DNA from: Streptococcus sanguinis
GTDB lineage: Bacteria; Bacillota; Bacilli; Lactobacillales; Streptococcaceae
Direction of reading: 5' to 3'
Length of the DNA: 53,655 bases
Assembly: GCF_026781265.1 (NCBI RefSeq)
Contig: NZ_JAKUVC010000006.1
Location: forward strand, 1 to 53,655
The notes under the pieces are model-generated. The model ran no database searches and was not told the origin of the DNA. It saw only the letters and a list, made by a program, of their open reading frames with translations. Of the stretch, positions 26,705 through 34,136 are shown one piece after another. The translations under genes and the position numbers were made by a program. The first letter of the stretch is position 1, and the number at the start of each line of letters is the position of its first letter.

Positions 26705-27866
26705 GATTTTCCTTTATCGCATTTAGAATGGCTTTCCCAATAGCAAATACAACTGATACTGTCACACCGTTACCTGCTTGTTTATACAACTGAGCATCCG
26801 AATTTACGGCACAAGCTTTTTCAAATAACTCATCAGGAAATCCTTGAAGCCTGAAGCATTCTTTAGGAGTCAATCTTCGAATCTTAACTGTTTTTCCCTT
26901 CCAGACAACAGCTCCCATTTGCCCTCCGCAAGAAAGGTTATAAGCCAATCCTTTTCCAACTCGTGCTCTTCTTGTTCTGGATCCTGGATAAGATAAATCA
27001 ACTGAATCTCCAACATTCGCAACTTGATAACCTTTCTTAGTACCATTGCGAACCTTTATCCCCTCTTGATCAGCAACTTCTAAAACTGCTGTATTCATAG
27101 CTGTTCTTTTTGTCACCCCTGATGTATAGCGAGCAGTGATACAGCGTGCTGTATTTGTTACCTTAGGAGCTGTCAAAGATTGGTCAATCATATAAAGTCC
27201 TGTTTTAGCACCTACTCCGCCTCCCTCACCAACAAGAGTCGTTGAAATGCCAGAAGTATCATAAACTCTGTAACTTTGCATGCCACCTATAAGCTGCTTA
27301 AGATGGCTGCTGCTTTCTCTGCGGACAGGTAATACTTGTCGTCTACCTCTGCTTCTAAGATGTCCGAGAGTATAGACTCGTTCTCTGTTTTGTGCGACTC
27401 CGTAATCTTTGGAATTAAAAATCTGCCATTCGAGGTCATACCCTGCTTGCCCCAGACTAGAGAGATAGTCGAGATAATCTCGTCCCCGGCTGCTTGATAA
27501 AAGTCCCTTAACATTTTCAAGGAGTATCCACTCGGGTTTATCCTTTTCTTCTTGGCTTTCGAGCAAAGCAACAAATCTAAAAAAGAGTCCACTTCGTTCA
27601 CCGTATAATCCGGCTCGCTTTCCTGCGATAGACAGATTTTGACAAGGGCTTCCCGCACACCATAAATCTGCTTTGGGAAGTTGTGCTGGGTTGATGCTTG
27701 TGATATCGTCATGGAACCATTCTCCTTTCGTTTCATACATGGCTTCATATGATTTTCTTGCAAACTTATCCTTCTCGCAATAGCCAATACATTTCATTCC
27801 CGTCAACTCTAATCCACAACGAAAGCCACCGATTCCTGCAAAGAAATCCAGAAAAGTTATTGTCAT
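26694..27866 (-). CDS. DNA cytosine-5 methyltransferase
   Basis: A 390-residue enzyme with the ordered C5-MTase motifs. Motif I is TFLDFFAGIGGFRCGLE, IV is CAGSPCQNLS with the catalytic Cys near 73, VI is ILLENVKGLL, VIII is QNRERVY, and IX-X is RLTPKECFRLQGFPDELF and KQAGNGVTVSVV. The target-recognition region is about 180-310; specificity cannot be read. No partner endonuclease is adjacent, so it is an orphan enzyme that probably protects phage DNA from host restriction. It overlaps the next methyltransferase by 4 bases. Confidence 0.95.
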   Translation of the reverse strand: MTITFLDFFAGIGGFRCGLELTGMKCIGYCEKDKFARKSYEAMYETKGEWFHDDITSINPAQLPKADLWCAGSPCQNLSIAGKRAGLYGERSGLFFRFVALLESQEEKDKPEWILLENVKGLLSSSRGRDYLDYLSSLGQAGYDLEWQIFNSKDYGVAQNRERVYTLGHLRSRGRRQVLPVRRESSSHLKQLIGGMQSYRVYDTSGISTTLVGEGGGVGAKTGLYMIDQSLTAPKVTNTARCITARYTSGVTKRTAMNTAVLEVADQEGIKVRNGTKKGYQVANVGDSVDLSYPGSRTRRARVGKGLAYNLSCGGQMGAVVWKGKTVKIRRLTPKECFRLQGFPDELFEKACAVNSDAQLYKQAGNGVTVSVVFAIGKAILNAIKENHDE

Positions 27867-29122
27867 TGTGCTTCCTCCATTTCATTCACAGCCTCTTCAA
27901 AAAATAATGTCCTGCCTTCACGGATTAGTTTCACATCCGTCTTTTCTGTTGCTTCCATGTAGCGTTTGACAATAACATCCACAAACTTTTCATCCAGTTC
28001 TATGCCATAACAAATTCGACCTGTCTGATCAGCCGCAATTAAGGTAGAGCCACTGCCTAAAAATGGATCCAGTATAAGTGTCCCTCGCATGGAAGAATTC
28101 TGAATCGGATAAGCCATAAGCTGAACAGGCTTCATAGTCGGATGCTCTTTGCTGGATTTTGGACGGTCATATTCCCAAATGGTCGTCTGCTTTCTATCAG
28201 AAAACCATTGGTGTTTTCCTTTTTGTTTCCAGCCATAGAGCACAGGTTCATGTTGCCACTGGTAAGGGCTTCTACCTAATACCAGAGCATTCTTTTTCCA
28301 AACGCAACAACCGCTCAGATAAAAGCCAGCATCCTTAAAGGCCCTTCTGAAATTCAATCCTTCTGTATCTGCATGGAAAACATAGATGGAAGCATCATCC
28401 TCCATGGACTGTTCTACATTGACAAACATGTTAAAAAGGAACTGATAAAAATCCGCATCGGACATATCATCATTTTTGATTTTTCCCGCAGTTTCTTCCA
28501 CATTAACATTGTAAGGAGGGTCAGTTACGACAAGGTTGGCCTTCTTATCTCCCAGGAGAAGCTGATAAGTTTCTAGCTTTGTAGAATCACCACAAATCAC
28601 TCGGTGTTTCCCAAGATGCCAGATATCTCCTTGTTTTGAGATAGTCGGTTTTGTCAGCTCCCCATCTACATCAAAGTCATCTTCTTTCACTTCCTTGTTG
28701 TGAACCTTAGAAAATAGCTGATCGATTTCCGGGGCTTCAAAACCGGTTAGGTCTAAATTGAAATCCGCATCTTGCAAGTCCACCATCAGGTCTGCGAGAA
28801 GTTCTTCATTCCACGCGCCTGTGATTTTATTTAAAGCAACATTCAGAGCCTTCACCTTATTCTCATCATCAATCCGAACCTGAACACATTGAACTTCTTT
28901 ATAGCCTAAGTCAGATAAGACGGTCAGTCGTTGATGGCCTCCAATTACAGTGCCATCGAAATTAACAATAATCGGGTCAACATAACCAAACTCCACAATG
29001 GATTTCTTGATTTTTTCGTATTCCTTATCACCCTTCTTGAGTTTCTTTCGTGGGTTATAAGCTGCTGGTTTTAAAGAGTCAACGGGTAAAGAAACCCATG
29101 TCATATCTTGTGTGACTTTCAT
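27863..29122 (-). CDS. ParB-like nuclease domain fused to N6/N4 DNA methyltransferase
   Basis: A 419-residue fusion. The N-terminal ~95 residues are ParB/sulfiredoxin-like (DSLKPAAYNPRKKLKKGD, VIGGHQRLTVL). The C-terminal methyltransferase has DPPYNVNVEETA (about 207), a middle region, and DPFLGSGSTLIAADQ (about 360), i.e. the beta-class order with the catalytic DPPY first. It is common in phages as an orphan modifying enzyme. It is coupled by a 4-base overlap to the C5 enzyme downstream. Confidence 0.93.
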   Translation of the reverse strand: MKVTQDMTWVSLPVDSLKPAAYNPRKKLKKGDKEYEKIKKSIVEFGYVDPIIVNFDGTVIGGHQRLTVLSDLGYKEVQCVQVRIDDENKVKALNVALNKITGAWNEELLADLMVDLQDADFNLDLTGFEAPEIDQLFSKVHNKEVKEDDFDVDGELTKPTISKQGDIWHLGKHRVICGDSTKLETYQLLLGDKKANLVVTDPPYNVNVEETAGKIKNDDMSDADFYQFLFNMFVNVEQSMEDDASIYVFHADTEGLNFRRAFKDAGFYLSGCCVWKKNALVLGRSPYQWQHEPVLYGWKQKGKHQWFSDRKQTTIWEYDRPKSSKEHPTMKPVQLMAYPIQNSSMRGTLILDPFLGSGSTLIAADQTGRICYGIELDEKFVDVIVKRYMEATEKTDVKLIREGRTLFFEEAVNEMEEAQ

Positions 29123-29131
29123 ACTACCTCC

Positions 29132-29554
29132 TTAGTAAAAACGAAATTGAATATAGCAGGCATGGCTACAAAACTTCCGGTTCGCATTGCCGTATGATAA
29201 AAAAGACTTACCGCAATGTTTGCAAGTCAATTCATAGTAAGCTGTATTTTGCTTCTGATGTAATTCTGGATGGTTCTGCCACCAGTATCTCCGACAGGCA
29301 TCTGAACAAAACTTCTTAGGTCGCCCAGTTCCTTTGGGGATAAAGGTTTCTTTACAGTGAAGGCAACAAGGAAGGCCGCTGGCTTGGTCTTTCATCATCT
29401 TTGTGACGGCATTTCGATAGCCCAATAGTTCCGGATTGCGTTTGCAGTAATTGCGAACAGAATCCCTAGACAAACCGACTATCTTTCCAATTGATTGGTA
29501 TCCCAAACCTTCAGAACGTAGTTTTCTAATCTGTTTTCGTTGAAAATCGTCCAT
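29132..29554 (-). CDS. HTH and zinc-finger protein of the late operon
   Basis: A 140-residue protein. A helix-turn-helix (LRSEGLGYQSIGKIVGLSRDSVRNYCKR, about 12-40) is followed by two or three Cys pairs (CCLHC, KKFCSDACRRYWW, LTCKHCGKSF, RKFCSHACY). These fit small zinc ribbons. It probably binds DNA or helps packaging. Its position next to the candidate cos and HNH gene is suggestive. It is sometimes labelled sigma-like, but no sigma domain is visible. Confidence 0.7.
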   Translation of the reverse strand: MDDFQRKQIRKLRSEGLGYQSIGKIVGLSRDSVRNYCKRNPELLGYRNAVTKMMKDQASGLPCCLHCKETFIPKGTGRPKKFCSDACRRYWWQNHPELHQKQNTAYYELTCKHCGKSFLSYGNANRKFCSHACYIQFRFY

Positions 29555-29680
29555 TTCTGCCTCCTTTCTTTACTGAAATCTCTAACCTTTTAAACCATAA
29601 AACGAAAGAAAAATAAGCCATAACATCTTGTTACAGCTTGTTTCTCAGTTATTTATTTCTTCAAAAAATATACCCCTTTT

Positions 29681-29758
29681 GCATTTTGCGAAAATGCACG
29701 TTTGAGGGGGCCACGGTCTTGTGAGAGACAGCTCACAGAGATTTTATCCCCCCTCCCC
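29681..29758 (-). other. Candidate cos (packaging) site
   Basis: This is a non-coding block with G/C runs unusual for the region. On the minus strand a GGGGAGGGGGGATAAAATC segment directly follows the HNH gene. Then come a GTGAG...CTCAC dyad (29721-29736), GACCGTGGCCCCCTC, and a GCATTTT gcg AAAATGC dyad (29681-29697). From memory, GGGG-rich/TCAAATC-like then GACCG..GGCCCC blocks sit between HNH and P27 terminase genes in many cos-type Firmicute phages. The cut position cannot be read. The rest of the 29555-29762 gap is AT-rich with no gene. Confidence 0.5.
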
Positions 29759-29762
29759 TTCA

Positions 29763-30128
29763 CTAAAAATCATATCCATAAATCGGAGTATGGTCTTCGA
29801 TCACGGTTTTATGATCATGACAGGATTTACAAAGAGGTTGCCAGTTGCCCTCATCCCAGAACAATTTTTGATTTCCTCGGTGAGGAACGATATGGTCCAC
29901 CACTGTTGCCTGCCTGTAGCGATTCCGCTTCAGGCATCGTACGCAGAAGGGATGAAGTTTCAAGAAACGAAGCCTAGCTTTGTTCCACCGTGAATCATAT
30001 CCTTTAGCTTTCGTGGACTTTACTTCCAGTGAATGAAGCTGGCTGTGTTCCTCACAATACTTGGAACCGTAAGGCACTAGCCTTGGACAGTTTGGATGCT
30101 TGCAAGGCAGAGCGGGTCGTCTTGGCAT
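29763..30128 (-). CDS. Phage HNH endonuclease
   Basis: A 121-residue protein from ATG at 30128 (GAGGGG eight bases upstream). Zinc ligands begin with CKHPNCPRL. The HNH core is FCVRCLKRNR...VVDHIVPHRGN...NWQPLCKSCHDHKT. HNH proteins beside terminase genes stimulate cos cleavage by the terminase in HK97-type phages. It is the first gene after the iteron-bearing late promoter, so it opens the late operon. Confidence 0.9.
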   Translation of the reverse strand: MPRRPALPCKHPNCPRLVPYGSKYCEEHSQLHSLEVKSTKAKGYDSRWNKARLRFLKLHPFCVRCLKRNRYRQATVVDHIVPHRGNQKLFWDEGNWQPLCKSCHDHKTVIEDHTPIYGYDF

Positions 30129-30163
30129 GGCCTTCACCCCTCTCTATATTTTTTCACATCTTA

Positions 30164-30262
30164 ATCATATCACAATATTTCGTGCAAAGCAGTACCGACT
30201 TAGTACAGTATTAGTTCCAGGGTAGTTCCGCACTAGTTCCACCCTAGTACCGGAGTAGTTCC
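30164..30262 (-). promoter_or_regulatory. Late promoter: seven 11-bp iterons and an extended -10
   Basis: Plus-strand units of exactly 11 bp run from 30186 to 30262, each ending TAGTTCC, TAGTACC or a close variant (AGTACA, CAGTACC); on the minus strand the consensus is GGWACTANNNN. Immediately downstream on the minus strand is TGATATGAT (TATGAT at 30164-30169), an extended -10. The -35 position falls inside the last iteron and has no TTGACA-like match. This is what an activator-dependent late promoter would look like. It drives the HNH gene and everything to the lysin. Confidence 0.65.
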
Positions 30263-30297
30263 GTCTTTTTGATTTTTGCAGTTTTTACTTGACAAAT

Positions 30298-30328
30298 AAA
30301 AAAAGTTCTATCTCATAAATGATAGAAC
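30298..30328 (-). terminator. Intrinsic terminator after the PBECR4-like gene
   Basis: GTTCTATC (30305-30312) pairs with GATAGAAC (30321-30328), and seven T follow on the minus strand. It lies after the early operon's last gene and just before the late promoter iterons, so it insulates the late operon from early transcription. Confidence 0.9.
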
Positions 30329-30342
30329 CTCAAAGTTTAATC

Positions 30343-30936
30343 TTATAAATAGTCATCCCAATCTAACCCATCTTTTAGGAAATGTTGCTTTAATTCCTCT
30401 CCCAATAAACTTTTAGAATATATGCAAGTTACAGGGTCACCCTTTGGAAATACTTCCTTTGACTTTAAATTTAGTAGTGACTGTGGAACTATTTTAGATT
30501 GTGTATCCTTGAGTGTCAGTGCCAGGATTTGCTTTCTTGTTCTTAAAGAATAGTCAAATTCTAAACGCAAATACTTACCAGAGCCAGTCAAACAAACAAA
30601 TGTTCCAACCAATTCTTGAACAGCTCCTAATACTTGTAGCTTTTGCATTGTTGTTCCGTCTTTCTTTATGCTCACCTGGTCAATACTGATATGATTAGCT
30701 AAACAATCGTCAAAGAAACTCCCTGGTCCTTTTTGATAATATATTCCACATAAATGCATGAAGTTGGTTGGAGAAAAATAAACCTCAACTACATTAGATT
30801 CTGTATGGTAATACATTACTTTTCCCACAAAATTTTTCTTGAAAAAAACCGCCGCAAAATGTAACTGTATTAAAAAGCGTTGAAGCTTAATTCTTTCACC
30901 ATAATTAGGTTTTTTATATTCTTCTTGTTTTGCCAT
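30343..30936 (-). CDS. PBECR4-like (phage barnase/EndoU/RelE-type) protein
   Basis: A 197-residue protein from ATG at 30936, preceded by GAGGAGAG. The open frame back to 31065 runs through a terminator hairpin and repeats and is rejected. The core (KVMYYHTESNVVEVYF, NFMHLCGIYYQKGPGSFFDD, then KKDGTTMQKLQVLGAVQEL) resembles the PBECR4 nuclease family described from phage proteins; the match is by eye. If correct it is a small RNase-like toxin. An intrinsic terminator sits directly upstream of its ribosome binding site, so expression may be attenuated. Confidence 0.55.
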   Translation of the reverse strand: MAKQEEYKKPNYGERIKLQRFLIQLHFAAVFFKKNFVGKVMYYHTESNVVEVYFSPTNFMHLCGIYYQKGPGSFFDDCLANHISIDQVSIKKDGTTMQKLQVLGAVQELVGTFVCLTGSGKYLRLEFDYSLRTRKQILALTLKDTQSKIVPQSLLNLKSKEVFPKGDPVTCIYSKSLLGEELKQHFLKDGLDWDDYL

Positions 30937-30947
30937 ACTCTCCTCAC

Positions 30948-30979
30948 AAAAAAAGTGGCTTACAGAATCTGTAAGCCAC
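30948..30979 (-). terminator. Terminator (attenuator candidate) directly before a ribosome binding site
   Basis: GTGGCTTACAG and CTGTAAGCCAC (30955-30979) form an 11-bp perfect stem with a 3-base loop. Seven T follow on the minus strand (30954-30948). The ribosome binding site GAGGAGAG and ATG of the PBECR4-like gene begin within four bases of the T run. No other gene intervenes, so it acts on that gene's own leader. Confidence 0.8.
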
Positions 30980-30995
30980 TCAGTCAGTCGGTTTA

Positions 30996-31100
30996 TTCTG
31001 GTGTCTGCCACCGCCTGGCCCTTACGTCCAAGATTAATATCGGATTTAGTTCTGGTGTCCGCCACCGCCTGGCCCTTACGTCCAAGATTAATATCAGATT
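30996..31100 (-). repeat. Two tandem ~51-bp direct repeats, period 54 bp
   Basis: Copies at 30996-31046 and 31050-31100 differ at two positions (T/C and G/A). The GC-rich core GCCACCGCCTGGCCCTTACG stands out from its AT-rich surroundings. The period is a multiple of three and both strands stay open, giving an 18-residue repeat (DINLGRKGQAVADTR on the minus strand). No initiation signal supports translation. It lies in the leader before the attenuator hairpin. Confidence 0.75.
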
Positions 31101-31144
31101 GACCATGAGCCGACTACTCATCTATGATTATATTATACATCATA

Positions 31145-31375
31145 TCAGAGAGCTATGCAAGTAAAATCTTTTTCCAAAGAACAACGAACCATATGCCTGT
31201 AATAGTTCTCCATCATGTATGTTGCCATATCTGAAATGGCTTCCTTTGTCACTGGCATAACCTGCATGCTGTAGGTTTGTTGATTATAAAGTGTTAAGAA
31301 TTGAACCTTGATATGGTAGATATAAACTCCTGAAACAAATAAAGTAGATAGGATTTCAACTTCTAAGATTTTCAA
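31145..31375 (-). CDS. Small early phage protein, unknown
   Basis: A 76-residue protein from TTG at 31375 with GAGG eight bases upstream; a GTG at 31384 is too close to its own site. It contains VSGVYIYHIKVQFLTLYNQQ and a helical ISDMATYMMENYYRHMVRC. No family is recognised. The following bases to 31061 hold the direct repeats of the next leader. Confidence 0.55.
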   Translation of the reverse strand: MKILEVEILSTLFVSGVYIYHIKVQFLTLYNQQTYSMQVMPVTKEAISDMATYMMENYYRHMVRCSLEKDFTCIAL

Positions 31376-31453
31376 GTGTAGCACCTCTTTCTGTTGATAT
31401 TTCTAGTATAACTCAAAACAACTGATCAGGGATTGCTATCCTCTCAAATGTAC

Positions 31454-31498
31454 AAAAAAATGCCTGAAATGATCATTTCTTGTATCTCAGACATTTTT
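31454..31498 (-). terminator. Probable intrinsic terminator after the 75-residue gene
   Basis: On the minus strand AAATGTCTGA...TCAGGCATTT, a stem with one mismatch, is followed by seven T. It lies about 35 bases beyond the stop of the 31534-31761 gene. Confidence 0.6.
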
Positions 31499-31533
31499 AG
31501 GGAAGAAACTTCAAATATTTCTGCCCTCTATAT

Positions 31534-31761
31534 TTAAGCTGGAAAACGTTCTAGAATCAGGTCCAAAATTTCTTCTAAGCTTTCATCTTCCGGGTACATT
31601 TCCCAACCCCTGTCGTAACTAATGACTTCCTCACCGTCTACGTCCACTCCCAATTTAAAGATTCGTCCGTTGTCTATTCCATCCTCGAAAGGTTCAGTGC
31701 TTACCTTTGCTAGGTAAACCACTTTTCGATTGCGGCTTGTAAATATTCCTTCTTGCCACAT
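31534..31761 (-). CDS. DUF7678-like small early protein
   Basis: A 75-residue acidic protein with NGRIFKLGVDVDGEEVISYDRGWEMYPEDESLEEILDLIL. The YDRGW motif and acidic helix are typical of a small phage family (I believe DUF7678). The function is unknown. GGAGGGAG precedes the ATG. Confidence 0.7.
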   Translation of the reverse strand: MWQEGIFTSRNRKVVYLAKVSTEPFEDGIDNGRIFKLGVDVDGEEVISYDRGWEMYPEDESLEEILDLILERFPA

Positions 31762-31773
31762 GTTTCTCCCTCC

Positions 31774-31852
31774 TTAGTCCAACCAAACGTAGTCGTCAAC
31801 TTCCAACGTGGTAAAATCCGTATTTCTTAATTAAGTCCACTATTTTTTTCAT
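31774..31852 (-). pseudogene. 25-codon phage peptide gene with a one-base frameshift
   Basis: ATG at 31852 follows AAAGGAGTAAAAGCC. The frame as given reads MKKIVDLIKKYGFYHVGS and stops at 31796. Removing one T from the TTTT at 31812-31815 (minus strand) instead gives KKYGFTTLEVDDYVWLD and stops at 31774, which looks like a genuine small phage peptide ending. This is either a homopolymer error, a decayed gene or a +1 shift site. Confidence 0.35.
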
Positions 31853-31940
31853 GGCTTTTACTCCTTTTCTTTTTTGTATGTGTATGTTACCGAACGACTC
31901 TTTATTTATCAAGTCATTAGCGAAGATTATTCAAAATTTT

Positions 31941-32291
31941 TTAAACTCCTATCTGGACCCGTAAAGCCCGGTCAATCCGCACCAGCCAGGCTTCTTCTCG
32001 AATGGTCATGAGCTTATTTTTTAACTGAAATTTATCCACTGTAAGAACCTGCTCTGCCAAAACCAAGCTGGACCACTTAAGCCCTTTGAAAACTTTCTTA
32101 GGTAGATACACATGAGTAGGCAGGTGCTTTTTCTTTTGAACCTGCTTGGTTAGGGGAACAACCGTAACCAAATGAGAATGGTCATTAGCTTTATTATTGC
32201 TGACAACAATGGCTGGTCGAATTCCCTGCTGAATATGACTGTTTTTCTGATTTCCAAAATCTACGTAATAAATATCGCCTCGTTTGCACAT
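31941..32291 (-). CDS. PemK/MazF-type toxin, no cognate antitoxin seen
   Basis: A 116-residue protein with the MazF fold: KRGDIYYVDFGNQ at the start, GIRPAIVVSNNKAN, LVTVVPLTKQ, and KWSSLVLAEQVLTVDKFQLKNKLMTI. MazF enzymes are sequence-specific mRNA interferases. The upstream neighbour is a regulator-like protein, not an AbrB/RHH antitoxin, so the gene is either an orphan or adapted as a phage regulator of host mRNA. AGAGGAG precedes the ATG. Confidence 0.88.
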   Translation of the reverse strand: MCKRGDIYYVDFGNQKNSHIQQGIRPAIVVSNNKANDHSHLVTVVPLTKQVQKKKHLPTHVYLPKKVFKGLKWSSLVLAEQVLTVDKFQLKNKLMTIREEAWLVRIDRALRVQIGV

Positions 32292-32302
32292 ATGGTTCTC
32301 CT

Positions 32303-32791
32303 CTAGCTAAGTAAAAAATCTTCTAACTGCTGGTTTCTAATGGCATAAATCAATCGCAGTTCCTTAATGGCTTTCTGCTTCCACCTGCTAATGGTACTCC
32401 GGCTGATATGGTGCTTGACCATGAGGTTATCCCAGCTTTCTGACATGATGACTAAGTCCGTCACAAATTCTGCCAAATCATCCGGAAGCTGACGAACTGC
32501 CACTTCAAAAAAATGCAATTCCTGAACTAAACGACAGTAGCGCTTTGACAAATATTGATAAAGCTCCCGATTGGCTTTCTCTGTTTCTTCCTTGTAGGAT
32601 AAAGCAATGATCTCACTGCGATAAGGATTCTTACTGGTCTGCACCCTTGGTTCATCAGACCGACCATAGACCATGGTGTCCAGCATCTCATTTTCTGAGA
32701 TGCCGACAAATTGGTCCAACTGGCTATGTAAGAGCTTCATCTCCTTTTCCATGTTCTTGTAATCATAGAAAAGGCTCTCTATTTTATCCAT
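32303..32791 (-). CDS. DUF1492 / ArpU-type regulator with sigma region 4-like HTH
   Basis: A 162-residue protein, helical throughout. The C-terminal HTH (NLMVKHHISRSTISRWKQKAIKELRLIYA, about 122-150) resembles sigma-70 region 4 and the RinA/ArpU late regulators. It is the last regulatory gene of the early operon and the best candidate to act at the 11-bp iterons of the late promoter; that link is inference. The start overlaps the helicase stop by 8 bases with GGAGGAAGGGG upstream. Confidence 0.8.
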   Translation of the reverse strand: MDKIESLFYDYKNMEKEMKLLHSQLDQFVGISENEMLDTMVYGRSDEPRVQTSKNPYRSEIIALSYKEETEKANRELYQYLSKRYCRLVQELHFFEVAVRQLPDDLAEFVTDLVIMSESWDNLMVKHHISRSTISRWKQKAIKELRLIYAIRNQQLEDFLLS

Positions 32792-34136
32792 CCCCTTCCT
32801 CCTCTCTCAATTCATATTTGACGGCATCAATCAGGGATTGCTGAGAGATGTCCTTTTCCTTCAATCGTTTCATGACTTGTTCGTCCATTGTGCTTTTTGT
32901 AATGATGTGGTGAACAACAACCGTTTCTTTCTGCCCTTGACGCCAGAGTCTGGCGTTAAGTTGCTGGTACAGCTCCAAAGACCAAGTTAAGCCGAACCAA
33001 CAAATGGTATGACCGCCATCTTGAAGATTCAGTCCATGACCACTGCTTGCTGGGTGAATCAAACCAAGGACTATCTTTCCCTTGTTCCATTCCTCAATAT
33101 CCTGATTGCTTTGAATCACTCTAGCTTCTGAAAAACGTTCCTTGATGCGTTTCAAATCATGCTGGAACCAATAAGTGACTAACAAAGGCCGGCCATTCAT
33201 ACTCTCCACCATTTCTTCAAGAGCCACTAACTTCTGATCATGCAAGAGTACTGCCTTTCGATTCTCGTCATAAACCATGCCATTAGCCATCTGCAGTAAT
33301 TTATTCGAAAGGCTGGCACTGTTCACGGCATCAAGTACCTGTCCCTTGAGAGAAACCACCATTTCTGCTTTGAACTCCTTATAAACTGCAAATTCTGGCT
33401 CCGACATCTCAACCAGGACTTCATTATCCACTCGCTCTGGCATATTAAGATAATCTACTGCTTTCATGGAAATGGTCATGTCCGCTATCTTATCGTAGAT
33501 GGCTTCTTCTGCCCCAGCCTTGGGCTTATAGGAAAAGATAACCTGACCATTTCGTTTGTCGGGGTCAAAATATTGATTGCGAAATCCTGTGATAAAGCGC
33601 CCTAAACGCTCTCCGCCATCTAAAATCCCAATCTCAGAAAATAGATCCATGATGTTTCCAGGAGTTCCCGTCAGCCCAACCATGCGCTTGATTTTAAATC
33701 GAACTTTCTTTAAAGCTTTGAATCGTTTGGCTTGATAAGACTTGAAGCTAGATAGCTCATCAATCACCACCATATCAAAATCAAAGAGATGATTCTGAAT
33801 CAACCAGACGATATTTTCTCGGTTAATGGTATAGATAAAGGCTGCACGTGATAAAGCTGCTCTCCGTTCTGATTCACTGCCAATGGCTATCGAAATATCA
33901 AGGCCCTTTAAATGTTCCCACTTATCCAGCTCACTCTTCCAAGTATGACTGGCTACTCGAAGCGGGGCAATGACCAAGACTTTTCTGACCTCAAATGAAT
34001 CCAATATCAAATTCCACAATGCCGTTAAGGTAATCACGGTTTTGCCTAGTCCCATATCAAGAATCAAACAAGCTGTCTCGTGCTCCTCAATGAATCGAGT
34101 CGCCACCTCTTGATAAGGATGCGCCTTGTATGTCAT
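32784..34136 (-). CDS. SNF2-family DNA helicase/translocase
   Basis: A 450-residue protein. It has Walker A LILDMGLGKTVITL (about 25-38), motif II VVIDELSSFK (a variant of DExH), motif III MVGLTGTPGN, and C-terminal motifs HPASSGHGLNLQDGG and NARLWRQGQKETVVVHHI. Phage SNF2 proteins accompany VRR-NUC nucleases in replication modules of this type. It overlaps the VRR-NUC gene by 50 bases, which suggests coupled translation. Confidence 0.93.
   Translation of the reverse strand: MTYKAHPYQEVATRFIEEHETACLILDMGLGKTVITLTALWNLILDSFEVRKVLVIAPLRVASHTWKSELDKWEHLKGLDISIAIGSESERRAALSRAAFIYTINRENIVWLIQNHLFDFDMVVIDELSSFKSYQAKRFKALKKVRFKIKRMVGLTGTPGNIMDLFSEIGILDGGERLGRFITGFRNQYFDPDKRNGQVIFSYKPKAGAEEAIYDKIADMTISMKAVDYLNMPERVDNEVLVEMSEPEFAVYKEFKAEMVVSLKGQVLDAVNSASLSNKLLQMANGMVYDENRKAVLLHDQKLVALEEMVESMNGRPLLVTYWFQHDLKRIKERFSEARVIQSNQDIEEWNKGKIVLGLIHPASSGHGLNLQDGGHTICWFGLTWSLELYQQLNARLWRQGQKETVVVHHIITKSTMDEQVMKRLKEKDISQQSLIDAVKYELREEEGDG

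Noticed and set aside
27287..27787. 166-codon minus-strand ORF within the C5-methyltransferase gene
   Set aside because: It lies in a shifted frame of a gene with all methyltransferase motifs in order and has no domain of its own.
30186..30262. CRISPR array
   Set aside because: Units are 11 bp without spacers and there are no cas genes; the 54-bp repeats at 30996-31100 have only two copies.
30937..31065. Longer start of the PBECR4-like gene at 31065
   Set aside because: Its extra codons are the direct repeats and the terminator hairpin. A strong ribosome binding site supports 30936.
30880..31164. Plus-strand ORF with repeated RLALTSKINI
   Set aside because: It is produced by the 54-bp direct repeats and crosses a minus-strand terminator and gene start, with no ribosome binding site.
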